From Bacteroidales bacterium UBA3289 (lineage in GTDB: Bacteria; Bacteroidota; Bacteroidia; Bacteroidales; UBA932): a DNA stretch of 64,000 nt. The stretch is from assembly GCA_002361625.1 (NCBI GenBank), contig DETL01000034.1, positions 204,696-268,695 of the forward strand, given 5' to 3'. The notes under the pieces were generated by a model that saw nothing but the letters and a program-made list of their open reading frames with translations, made no database searches and was not told where the DNA came from. The translations under genes were made by a program, and so were the position numbers. Below are positions 27,736 through 35,024 of this stretch, one piece after another. Within the stretch, counting starts at the first letter, position 1; every line of letters starts with the position of its first letter.

Positions 27736-28211
27736 ATCCAGTATTCTTTGTTGTCGATATGTTTCAATTCTTTTTCCTCTACCGTTACGATACCGTCTTC
27801 AATGTCTTTCTTCAATAACCTGCCGAATTTTTGCAAATCCATTGTGTAACCATATAGTTTTACGTCTTCTTCATAGCTGGAAGTCCGTTTGATATCACCG
27901 TTCCCCAAAATCAGGATTTCATCGGAAATCCTTAGGCAGTAGAGTCGGATTCTTCCTGATTCGACAGGTAATGCGCACAAATCATCATTCATCCTTCCTT
28001 CCGGCCTGAAGTAGCGTTCCAACGCTCCTTTGTCCAAAATGATGGACAGTGCGTACAGTATTTTCTGATAATCCTCGTTTAATGAGGCCTCCTCCTCGAA
28101 CTTGTTCAAGAATCGTTCAAATTCGGTCGTCTTGTCCATGGCGAAACTGATGGAATACAAACTCACTTTCTCCGATTGCTCAACAAGTTCCAATGTCGTT
28201 TTCTTTTTCAT
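27732..28211 (-). CDS. Putative toxin partner of the XRE antitoxin
   Basis: 159 residues, overlapping the antitoxin gene by 4 bases. The core (RYFRPEGRMNDDLCALPVES and GRIRLYCLRISDEILILGNG) has the look of RelE/HigB-type ribosome-dependent RNases: an R-x-Y core strand and a closing strand with G-N-G. The family match is by pattern and context, not by a diagnostic motif. On the minus strand a TACCTTTG box (28221-28214) ends only two bases before the ATG. Transcription from it would leave no leader, or the real start is the internal methionine at 28139 (MDKTTEF). Base composition is visibly more AT-rich than the surrounding genes, suggesting acquisition. Confidence 0.6.
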   Translation of the reverse strand: MKKKTTLELVEQSEKVSLYSISFAMDKTTEFERFLNKFEEEASLNEDYQKILYALSIILDKGALERYFRPEGRMNDDLCALPVESGRIRLYCLRISDEILILGNGDIKRTSSYEEDVKLYGYTMDLQKFGRLLKKDIEDGIVTVEEKELKHIDNKEYWI

Positions 28212-28576
28212 GGCAAAGGTAAAAATAATTTACTTAAATGTAAAGAATTCCGGCATCTCTTAGTATGCCATTGTTGCAAACATAGGTTCCCCTTCCCGGA
28301 TTTGCAATTTCTTAAAAGTGTTTTGTGTTGTTTCAGTATGCTTTTTAATGAATCTGTACGTTTTTGATGATTCAAGCATGGGCGGGCAGATGCAATAAGT
28401 GATGAATCCGTCCCGGCCGCCTTGCAATTTTGGGAAAAACGATGTAACATGCTCCCGATTAGATGGCCATGAATAATTGTGCAGAAGCGGTCGATTTGCA
28501 CAGATTCGTGGCAAATTCCCGAATAATTGTGCAAAAGCCCCTCTGCTGACACAAATTCTAGTCTGTCCTAAGGGGT

Positions 28577-28613
28577 AATCGGGCGATCGAGGCCCCATTT
28601 GCCCGAATTCCCG
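28577..28613. repeat. 37-bp direct repeat, left copy
   Basis: It begins AATCGGGC and ends CCATTTGCCCGAATTCCCG. It matches 31481-31517 at 33 of 37 positions, in the same orientation. Confidence 0.8.
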
Positions 28614-28634
28614 TGACGGGGGTGAATGCTTCGG

Positions 28635-28666
28635 TTTGCAAATTAGTATTTGTTATCATATATTTG
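28635..28666 (+). promoter_or_regulatory. Promoter of the VapBC-like pair
   Basis: TTTG at 28635-28638, a 20-base spacer and TATATTTG at 28659-28666 fit the Bacteroidota consensus very well. The ATG follows at 28688. Confidence 0.72.
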
Positions 28667-28687
28667 CAAACAGTAAGTACGTATATT

Positions 28688-28984
28688 ATGATAACATCTT
28701 CTGCAAACAGGGTTCAGACGGGATTCAGGCTCGAACCCATCGTGCTTGCCCGGGTAAAAGAGGCGGCCAGGCAACAGAACATCAGCGCCAATGAGTTCGT
28801 AAACAGGACGCTGAAGGAAGCTACCCAATCCATTGAGTCCGAACAGGAGAGGGAAGAGTGCCGGAAACACACGGAGGCCTTTCTGGATGCCGCATTCGGG
28901 TCGTGGGTCGGTGACGAATCGGAAGAAGAGATTCTGAAAGCCGGCAAATCCATGAAAACGGTCAGGGAGGTTTTACCGCTATGA
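28688..28984 (+). CDS. Antitoxin of a VapBC-like pair (ribbon-helix-helix type)
   Basis: 98 residues from the ATG at 28688, 21 bases after a good promoter; the frame is open further upstream, but that part would precede the promoter. The N-terminal half (VQTGFRLEPIVLARVKEAAR and QQNISANEFVNRTLKEATQS) is a ribbon-helix-helix DNA-binding pattern. The C-terminal half is charged and probably binds the toxin. It overlaps the PIN-domain gene by 4 bases. Confidence 0.72.
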   Translation: MITSSANRVQTGFRLEPIVLARVKEAARQQNISANEFVNRTLKEATQSIESEQEREECRKHTEAFLDAAFGSWVGDESEEEILKAGKSMKTVREVLPL

Positions 28985-29379
28985 TCCGTTATCTATTGGA
29001 TACCAATGTCTTGGTCGACATTCTGCGTGGAAGGGACAAGTCTGCAAGAAAGCGGCTCCTGGAACTGGGGATAGACCATTGCGCCATTTCCGACATCAGT
29101 GTTTACGAACTGTATTGCGGTGCGGCCTTCAGTGCCTGTCGGCAAAAGAATCTGGAGATTCTGGAAAAGACTTTCGAGCATTTGGCAGTCATCCCGGCCA
29201 GTGACGGATACTGGGAAGCGGCCACAGAGAAGAAACGGTTGGAAGAGGCCGGTACTCCCATCGAGGATTTTGACCTGTTGATCGGCTGTACGGCACTGAG
29301 TTACGGATTTACTCTGGTTACGAACAATCTCAAGCACATGCAGAGGATACAGGGGCTGAAAACCGAAGCCTGGAAATAG
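28981..29379 (+). CDS. vapC: PIN-domain ribonuclease toxin (VapC family)
   Basis: 132 residues with the acidic PIN active site: YLLDTNVLVDILRG (first Asp), ISVYELYCGA (Glu), IEDFDLLIGCTA (Asp) and a final LVTNNLKHMQRIQGL segment where Asn stands at the usual fourth position. VapC toxins cut tRNA or rRNA with Mg2+ and are held inactive by the upstream antitoxin. The four-base overlap with the antitoxin gene and the shared promoter make a complete module. A strong hairpin follows directly at the stop codon. Confidence 0.87.
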   Translation: MIRYLLDTNVLVDILRGRDKSARKRLLELGIDHCAISDISVYELYCGAAFSACRQKNLEILEKTFEHLAVIPASDGYWEAATEKKRLEEAGTPIEDFDLLIGCTALSYGFTLVTNNLKHMQRIQGLKTEAWK

Positions 29380-29410
29380 CAAGGGCAGACCACCGAAGGC
29401 CTGCCCTTGC
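29379..29410. terminator. Hairpin between the vapC-like gene and the convergent phosphodiesterase gene
   Basis: A perfect 10-bp stem, GCAAGGGCAG (29379-29388) with CTGCCCTTGC (29401-29410), around a 12-base loop. It lies between two converging genes, so it may act as a bidirectional terminator, although no long T run follows. Confidence 0.6.
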
Positions 29411-29429
29411 CAAAACCGAATGATCGAAC

Positions 29430-31319
29430 CTACCGGTAATACGCCTTCAGCGCGGCGATATCGGTTTCGGTCAGGACATCGGCCGTGAGGATGAATTCGT
29501 CCAGCTGGGCGGGGAGGCGGTGTTTGTACGTGCCGGTGCCGTCCTGCCCGATGCGGAAGGGGAGGGCGTCGAAAGAAACGTTCTGGAGGGCCTCCGGAAT
29601 AGCTCCTCGCCCTTGCAGGGTAAAGTCTTCGTAAATGCGTACCTGCTGCGCTTTCCGGTCCACGACGAGGGCGACGTGCATCCAGCCTTCCTTGAAGTCG
29701 ATCGGGAGGGGAGCAGTCACATCCATCCGCACCGACCTGCTTTTTCCACCCGCATTGAACTTGATGTCGTCCTCCCGGAGGGAGAAAACGAAACCGTCCA
29801 GGTAACCGTCGTTCCAGTCTTTGTTGGAAAGCAGGCACGGATCGCCGGAAACGCCGGCTGTCTTGAGCCAGAAAGCGGCTGAGAAAGAGCCGGTTCCGAC
29901 GGAAATACCCTCCAACGTGATGTCTCCGTCGTCCAGGGCGGCACCCTGGCCGTAATAGGCATCGTAGTAATATAACTTGCCGGAGATGGCGGTCGTCACT
30001 TTTCCGAAGGCATCGGCCTCGTTGCCGTCCAGGGGCAGATAAGCGAGGACCTCGTGACCTCTGAGCAATTCCTGGATGTCATTCAGGGCAGGGGTCTCTT
30101 CGGTCTCATGCTTGCGGTCTTCGGAAACGGGGATCTCCTGCTCCTTGTGTTCTCCGCCCGTCACGTCCCAGAAAACGCCGGTGGGAACCCGTGAGGTCCA
30201 TGTTTCCGGGCATTCCAGGCCCAGGGCGCAGACTGCGATGGCGGCGATGTCCCTGTTGTCCCCATCGACAATGGGAGTATCCCTGTCCACGGTTTTTCCC
30301 ACCGCGCCGAAGAAGACGGTCGTTTCGGCCTCGGTGTCGCCTCCGTGGGTGCCGCCAGGCGTTCCACCGTGGTCGTTCACGACCATCAGGAGCGTATCGT
30401 CCAGCATGTTACGATCCTTCAGCGCCTGATGGATCCGGCCGATCAGACCGTCCACGGCCGTGATGGCCGAGAGGTGTTGTGTCGATCCGTATCCGCTGCC
30501 ATGGCCGGCGCCGTCGCAGGAGTCGAAATGGACGAACAGGAGGGTGGGCTTTTCTTTGCCCAGGTAATCTATGACCGCCTCAGCTACCGCCGGGTCGTCG
30601 GACCCGTTCCATTTGTGGACCCCCAGACCGTCTTCGATGATGCCGATGTTCACCGGATCCCAATTGCAAAAAGAAGCCAGGACAGCATCAGGCATCGCTT
30701 CCCGCACCACCCGGAAAATGGACGGATACGGGCTGGCGGGATCATAGGGCATGCTGGCGACGATGGAGTTGGTAAGGCGGTGGAACTCAGGCAAAACCCC
30801 ATGCAGCATGGAACCCCAGTTCTGGGCGCTGATGGTGGGATAGACAGCCTTCCACTCGTAAGTGACCGCACCCTTGTCGAAGATGACGTCGATGTTGGGC
30901 GTGGACGTTTTTTGGAAGAAAGCGCCCCCTCCATCGACCCCGAGGATGACAACATGTTTATAGGCGCCTTTGGAGGCTGGTTGCGAAACTACTTTTTCCG
31001 CCTCTTGTAAAATGCTGATTTCCAGGCTCTGCGACCCGGAAATGATATGGTACACGGCCTGCCGGCTGTTCCTGGCCGGATTGGCCTGCAAGGCAAAAGA
31101 AAGGAGGTCTCCCATCTTCCCCTGTTTCCTGGAGGGGACGATCCAGGCGTACGGCCCGTTGGCCGACAAGGTCCAGTCTCCTCCGGAAGTGACCATCGTC
31201 GCCCACGACTGGGCCTGACAGTCCAATACGGCGCTCTGTTCGGAAATCCGTAATTCCACCTCCGGGCTGGAGCAGGCGGCGAGCAGGGCGAAAAGGAAGG
31301 CGATGCGTAGGAATCTCAT
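29430..31319 (-). CDS. BACON-containing alkaline-phosphatase-superfamily phosphodiesterase with LamG-like domain, lipoprotein
   Basis: 629 residues from MRFLRIAF (31319); a methionine 15 bases upstream is possible but weakens the lipoprotein signal (FLFALLAACSS). Residues ~20-110 look like a BACON domain (VTSGGDWTLSANGPYAWIVP), a Bacteroidota carbohydrate- or mucin-related module. Residues ~120-390 are a type I phosphodiesterase/nucleotide pyrophosphatase fold: VVILGVDGGGAFFQKTSTPN, YPTISAQNWGSMLHG (nucleophile threonine or serine region), HFDSCDGAGHGSGY and VVNDHGGTPGGTHGG. Residues ~420-629 match a LamG/concanavalin-like lectin domain (GSFSAAFWLKTAG, WMHVALVVDRKAQQVRIYED). It probably acts at the cell surface on a phosphate-ester-bearing glycan. 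It lies inside the segment bounded by the 37-bp direct repeats. Confidence 0.82.
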   Translation of the reverse strand: MRFLRIAFLFALLAACSSPEVELRISEQSAVLDCQAQSWATMVTSGGDWTLSANGPYAWIVPSRKQGKMGDLLSFALQANPARNSRQAVYHIISGSQSLEISILQEAEKVVSQPASKGAYKHVVILGVDGGGAFFQKTSTPNIDVIFDKGAVTYEWKAVYPTISAQNWGSMLHGVLPEFHRLTNSIVASMPYDPASPYPSIFRVVREAMPDAVLASFCNWDPVNIGIIEDGLGVHKWNGSDDPAVAEAVIDYLGKEKPTLLFVHFDSCDGAGHGSGYGSTQHLSAITAVDGLIGRIHQALKDRNMLDDTLLMVVNDHGGTPGGTHGGDTEAETTVFFGAVGKTVDRDTPIVDGDNRDIAAIAVCALGLECPETWTSRVPTGVFWDVTGGEHKEQEIPVSEDRKHETEETPALNDIQELLRGHEVLAYLPLDGNEADAFGKVTTAISGKLYYYDAYYGQGAALDDGDITLEGISVGTGSFSAAFWLKTAGVSGDPCLLSNKDWNDGYLDGFVFSLREDDIKFNAGGKSRSVRMDVTAPLPIDFKEGWMHVALVVDRKAQQVRIYEDFTLQGRGAIPEALQNVSFDALPFRIGQDGTGTYKHRLPAQLDEFILTADVLTETDIAALKAYYR

Positions 31320-31480
31320 GGCCTTAATATACATATTTGATGATATTCCTGCAAGTTTTCTTCTAAAATCATCATAAATGTATATCGTTGGGTCGATAGG
31401 AAATCAACCGCTGATCTCCTCAAAAAAGTTTTCGGGCAAAAGCGGCGTGTTATGCCCGGAAAATGACGGATATCTTGCAA

Positions 31481-31517
31481 AATCGGGCAATCATGGACCC
31501 ATTTGCCCGAATTCCCG
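31481..31517. repeat. 37-bp direct repeat, right copy
   Basis: Matches 28577-28613 at 33 of 37 positions. Its right edge is within one base of the point where recognisable integrase coding sequence begins. Confidence 0.8.
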
Positions 31518-31518
31518 G

Positions 31519-31605
31519 GCGAACATCACGACGACACAGATCTACGCCGAGGTCGTGGACGAAAAGAAATCCCGCGCCGTCCGGCTGATGGACGGGTTGC
31601 TGTGA
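31519..31605 (+). pseudogene. 3' end of a tyrosine recombinase (integrase) gene
   Basis: The frame reads ANITTTQIYAEVVDEKKSRA, then VRLMDGLL and stop. This matches the C-terminus of Bacteroidota phage/conjugative-element integrases, including the catalytic tyrosine of TTQIY. Everything upstream of that tail is missing, and the break coincides with the end of the direct repeat. Confidence 0.75.
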
Positions 31606-31764
31606 GGCGGAAATAAAACGAAGAAAGATTATCAGAAATCGAAGTTTATTGTCAGAACAATAAGTAAATAACTGTCATTCACGGACTTTAGTTTGACAGA
31701 AAGAACTATTTCCGGTCGGTTTTTCGCGATTTGAGCACCAAGATACGCAAAAAGTGCATTAATG

Positions 31765-31802
31765 AGCCGATAATCTTTTTAATTTTGTAATCGACCGATT
31801 AT
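31765..31802 (+). promoter_or_regulatory. Candidate SusC promoter and flanking operator half-sites
   Basis: TAATTTTG at 31780-31787 fits the -7 consensus; no -33 TTG is seen at the right distance. It is flanked by CCGATAAT (31767-31774) and CCGATTAT (31795-31802), 28 bases apart, which could be half-sites for the PUL regulator. The ATG of susC is 93 bases downstream. The rest of 31606-31880 is AT-rich without a gene. Confidence 0.35.
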
Positions 31803-31880
31803 ATAATAAGTATTTTTAATATTAACCACAAATAAAAGTACTAAAAACTACCATATTATCCACATTATTAACCAATCATT

Positions 31881-34800
31881 ATGCTTTCCAAAAAACTGTT
31901 CGGATTGTTTGCGGGTGTCATGATGCTCGCGGCATCGTTCTGGGCACAGGCCCAGAACATGACAGTGCGCGGAACCGTCTCTGACAACGTCGGCCCCATC
32001 GTGGGCGCGGTCGTCCTCAGCGGCGGAGCCAACGCAGTTACGGACATGAACGGTGCCTACACCATCAATGTCCCGTCCAACGCAGTCCTTGAGGTATCCT
32101 GCCTTGGTTATGTGACCCAGCAGGTCCCCGTCAACGGACGCTCCAACATCAACGTCGTCCTTGTCGAGGACGTCGAGGTCCTCCAGGAAGCCGTCGCCCT
32201 CGGTTACGGTGCCCAGACCAAGAAGAAGGACCTGTCCGCTTCCGTGGGTGTGATCAACAACGCGGAGCAGCTGGCCGCCCGTCCGGTGACTTCCACCACC
32301 GGTATGCTCCAGGGCCAGATCCCGGGTGTGGTCGTATCCTATTCCAACGGTTCCCCGACCAGCGGCCCTTCCATCCTCATCCGCGGCCAAGGTTCCCGTA
32401 ACGGCGACTCCGTCCTGTGGGTCGTCGATGGCGTCCCGGGCGGTCCGATCACTTCCATGAACGACGTCGAAAGCATCGTCGTCCTGAAGGATGCCGCCTC
32501 CGCCGCTGTGTACGGCGCTACTTCCGGTGCCGGCGGTGTCATCATCGTCACCACCAAGAAGGCCAAGAAGGGCATTCACGTGGAATACGACCTCCTCACG
32601 GGTATCCGCCACGCCGGCAACCTGCCGGAGCCGCTGACGGCCCAGGAAGAAATCGAGGTCAAGAAACTCTCTTATGCCAATGCCGGCCTTACCCTCCCTG
32701 CCGGTTGGGATCCGAACGTGAACCCCTGGATCGGCGTCCAGCGCACCAACTGGATGGACGAAATCTACCGGGATCCGCTCTATCAGCGTCATGACGTGGT
32801 TCTCAACTACGGTACCGACGTTTTCAAGAGCCGCCTGAGTTTCAACTACTCCGACAACCCGGGCGTGCTGGTAGGCACCTTCTCCAAGAACTACGGTGTC
32901 CGCTACAACGGCGAATATCAGATGAACAAGTGGCTCAAAATCACCGAGAACCTCCACTTCAATACCGGTAACAGCCGCGGAACCGACACCGGTTCCGAGC
33001 ATACCGGCACCATCCTCTCCGCCCTGTACATGCCGCCGTCCGCCGAGGCTTACGCCACTTCGGGCCCCTACAAGGGCATTTTCGGCGGTTCCTTCACGGA
33101 AGATCCCGATTACATCGCCCAATACGGCAACTGGGCCGGTCTGCATGGCGACGTGGTGAACCCGCTGCGTTCCCTGCTGGCCAACACCGAATTCAACCAG
33201 CCGCTGAACTTCTGGACCACCACCGGCGTGGAGATCAGCCCCATCAAGGGGCTCAAGCTGGTGGACCAGTTCACCTACACCCTCAGCTCGGGTTACACCA
33301 AGGGATTCACGCCGCGCCGCCCCGAGGTGGGTAAGCGTGAAATGACCAACCGTTTGAGCGAGGCCGCCTCCACTTCCAACTCCTGGCGCAACGAGACCAC
33401 CCTCACCTTCGACCGTACCTTCGGCAAGCATACGGTGGGACTGCTGGGCGCCGTCACCTTCAACAAGCAGTGGGGACGCGGCTTCAGCGCCAGCGCCATC
33501 GACCTCGCCATCGAGAACGAGTCCATGCAGTATTTCGCCTTCGGCAGCAGCCCGAGCATCAGCGACTGGTACAGCGGCCCGGATGCCAACGTGGCTTTCG
33601 TTGCCCGTGGCTCCTACAGCTTTGACGACCGTTACTTTATCACCGCCTCCTGGCGCCGTGACTATGCGGGTCGTCTCCCCAACGCGCACAACTACGGTGA
33701 CTTCCCGGCCGTTACCGGTGCCTGGAAGATCTCCAGCGAGCCTTTCTTCCCGAAGAACGACGTCGTCACCTTCATGAAGCTCCGTGCTTCCTGGGGTCGC
33801 GTGGGTAACCTCGGCTCCATCGGCTGGAACTACAAGTCCCCGGCCCTCTCCGACCAGGGCGACCACAATGACGGTTCCATCGCCGGCCGTGAAAACCGCC
33901 GCAAGCAGGGTACCACCTGGGCCCTCACGACCGCTCTGAACCAGGAACTCACCTGGGAAACTTCCGAGACCTTCGACGCCGGTCTGGACATCGACCTGTT
34001 CAAGGACCGTCTGTCCATGTCCCTGGATGTCTATAACAAGAAGACCTTCAACCTGATCCAGGATCAGCCGATGGGCTGGCCGACCACGATCGGCATCAAC
34101 CCCAAGAAAGTGAACCTGGGTGAGATCAACAACAAGGGTATCGAGTTCATCGCCACCTGGAAGGACAAGGTCTCCAAGGACTTCAACTACTATGTGACCG
34201 GCAACGTGGCTTATAACAAAAACACGGTCATTTCCACGGGTATCACGGATGATGAGGGCAATGCCGCTCCCTGGGTAGGTGGCGGCAACTACGGTCTCGT
34301 CACTACGGCCATCTACCGCAGTGAGGTGGGACAGCCCCTGAATTCCTTCTACCTGATCCCGTCCGACGGTATCTTCCAGAGCGAAGAGGACATCTATGAC
34401 CATCAGAAGGACGGCAAACTTATCCAGCCCGCCGCCCGTCCCGGTGACATCCGCTTCGTGGACACCAACAACGACGGCAAGATCGACGTGAACGACCGCG
34501 TTTACTGCGGCGATCCCGCTCCCAAGTTCACCTTCGCCCTTACTTACGGCTTCAACTGGAAGGATTTCAACTTCTCCATGATGTGGCAGGGTGTGGCCGG
34601 CAACAAGATTGCCTACATGGCCAAGCAGCTCATCCTCACCGACGTCTATGGTACCTTCTCCCGCAGCCGCGGCATCCTGGATGCCTGGAGCCCGACCAAC
34701 CGCGCCTCCACCATTCCGATCATCTCCAACAATGATCCGAACCAGAACATGGCCACCCCGTCCGACTGGTACCTCGAGGATGGTTCCTACCTGCGCCTGA

Positions 34801-35012
34801 AGAATCTCACGATCGGCTACGACCTCACCCGGGCGCTCCAGACGATCCCGCACTTCGCCGAGCGCGGCAGCTCCTGCAACATCTACTTCTCCGCCGAGAA
34901 TCTTCTCACCTTCACCAAGTACTCCGGCATGGACCCGGAAGTGGGCGGTTACGACACCCTCACCTACCCGGTTTCCAAGGTGTTCGCTTTCGGTGTGAAA
35001 ATCAACTACTAA
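31881..35012 (+). CDS. susC: SusC-family TonB-dependent outer-membrane transporter
   Basis: 1043 residues with a signal peptide (FGLFAGVMMLAASFWAQAQ). Residues ~25-105 are the CarboxypepD-regulatory-like beta-sandwich (MTVRGTVSDNVGPIVGAVVL). Next is the TonB-dependent plug (AEQLAARPVTSTTGMLQGQI, SILIRGQGSRNGDSVLWVVD, VESIVVLKDAASAAVYGATS) and a C-terminal beta-barrel ending in aromatic KVFAFGVKINY. It imports oligosaccharides across the outer membrane with energy from TonB-ExbBD, with the SusD protein as lid. The susD gene follows 12 bases after the stop. It has no extra N-terminal signalling domain, so control by an anti-sigma/ECF pair is not expected. Confidence 0.95.
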   Translation: MLSKKLFGLFAGVMMLAASFWAQAQNMTVRGTVSDNVGPIVGAVVLSGGANAVTDMNGAYTINVPSNAVLEVSCLGYVTQQVPVNGRSNINVVLVEDVEVLQEAVALGYGAQTKKKDLSASVGVINNAEQLAARPVTSTTGMLQGQIPGVVVSYSNGSPTSGPSILIRGQGSRNGDSVLWVVDGVPGGPITSMNDVESIVVLKDAASAAVYGATSGAGGVIIVTTKKAKKGIHVEYDLLTGIRHAGNLPEPLTAQEEIEVKKLSYANAGLTLPAGWDPNVNPWIGVQRTNWMDEIYRDPLYQRHDVVLNYGTDVFKSRLSFNYSDNPGVLVGTFSKNYGVRYNGEYQMNKWLKITENLHFNTGNSRGTDTGSEHTGTILSALYMPPSAEAYATSGPYKGIFGGSFTEDPDYIAQYGNWAGLHGDVVNPLRSLLANTEFNQPLNFWTTTGVEISPIKGLKLVDQFTYTLSSGYTKGFTPRRPEVGKREMTNRLSEAASTSNSWRNETTLTFDRTFGKHTVGLLGAVTFNKQWGRGFSASAIDLAIENESMQYFAFGSSPSISDWYSGPDANVAFVARGSYSFDDRYFITASWRRDYAGRLPNAHNYGDFPAVTGAWKISSEPFFPKNDVVTFMKLRASWGRVGNLGSIGWNYKSPALSDQGDHNDGSIAGRENRRKQGTTWALTTALNQELTWETSETFDAGLDIDLFKDRLSMSLDVYNKKTFNLIQDQPMGWPTTIGINPKKVNLGEINNKGIEFIATWKDKVSKDFNYYVTGNVAYNKNTVISTGITDDEGNAAPWVGGGNYGLVTTAIYRSEVGQPLNSFYLIPSDGIFQSEEDIYDHQKDGKLIQPAARPGDIRFVDTNNDGKIDVNDRVYCGDPAPKFTFALTYGFNWKDFNFSMMWQGVAGNKIAYMAKQLILTDVYGTFSRSRGILDAWSPTNRASTIPIISNNDPNQNMATPSDWYLEDGSYLRLKNLTIGYDLTRALQTIPHFAERGSSCNIYFSAENLLTFTKYSGMDPEVGGYDTLTYPVSKVFAFGVKINY

Positions 35013-35024
35013 TCTGACGTGAAT

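Larger units (their letters stand above)
28212..28687. other. AT-richer intergenic stretch with direct repeats
   Basis: No supported gene. It holds two copies of GAATAATTGTGCA at 28471 and 28521 (50 bases apart), the left copy of a 37-bp direct repeat (28577-28613) and the promoter of the VapBC-like pair. Confidence 0.5.

Noticed and set aside
28260..28598. Small minus-strand ORFs between the two toxin-antitoxin pairs
   Set aside because: No recognisable motif, overlapping alternative frames, and one includes the direct repeat; not supportable as a gene.
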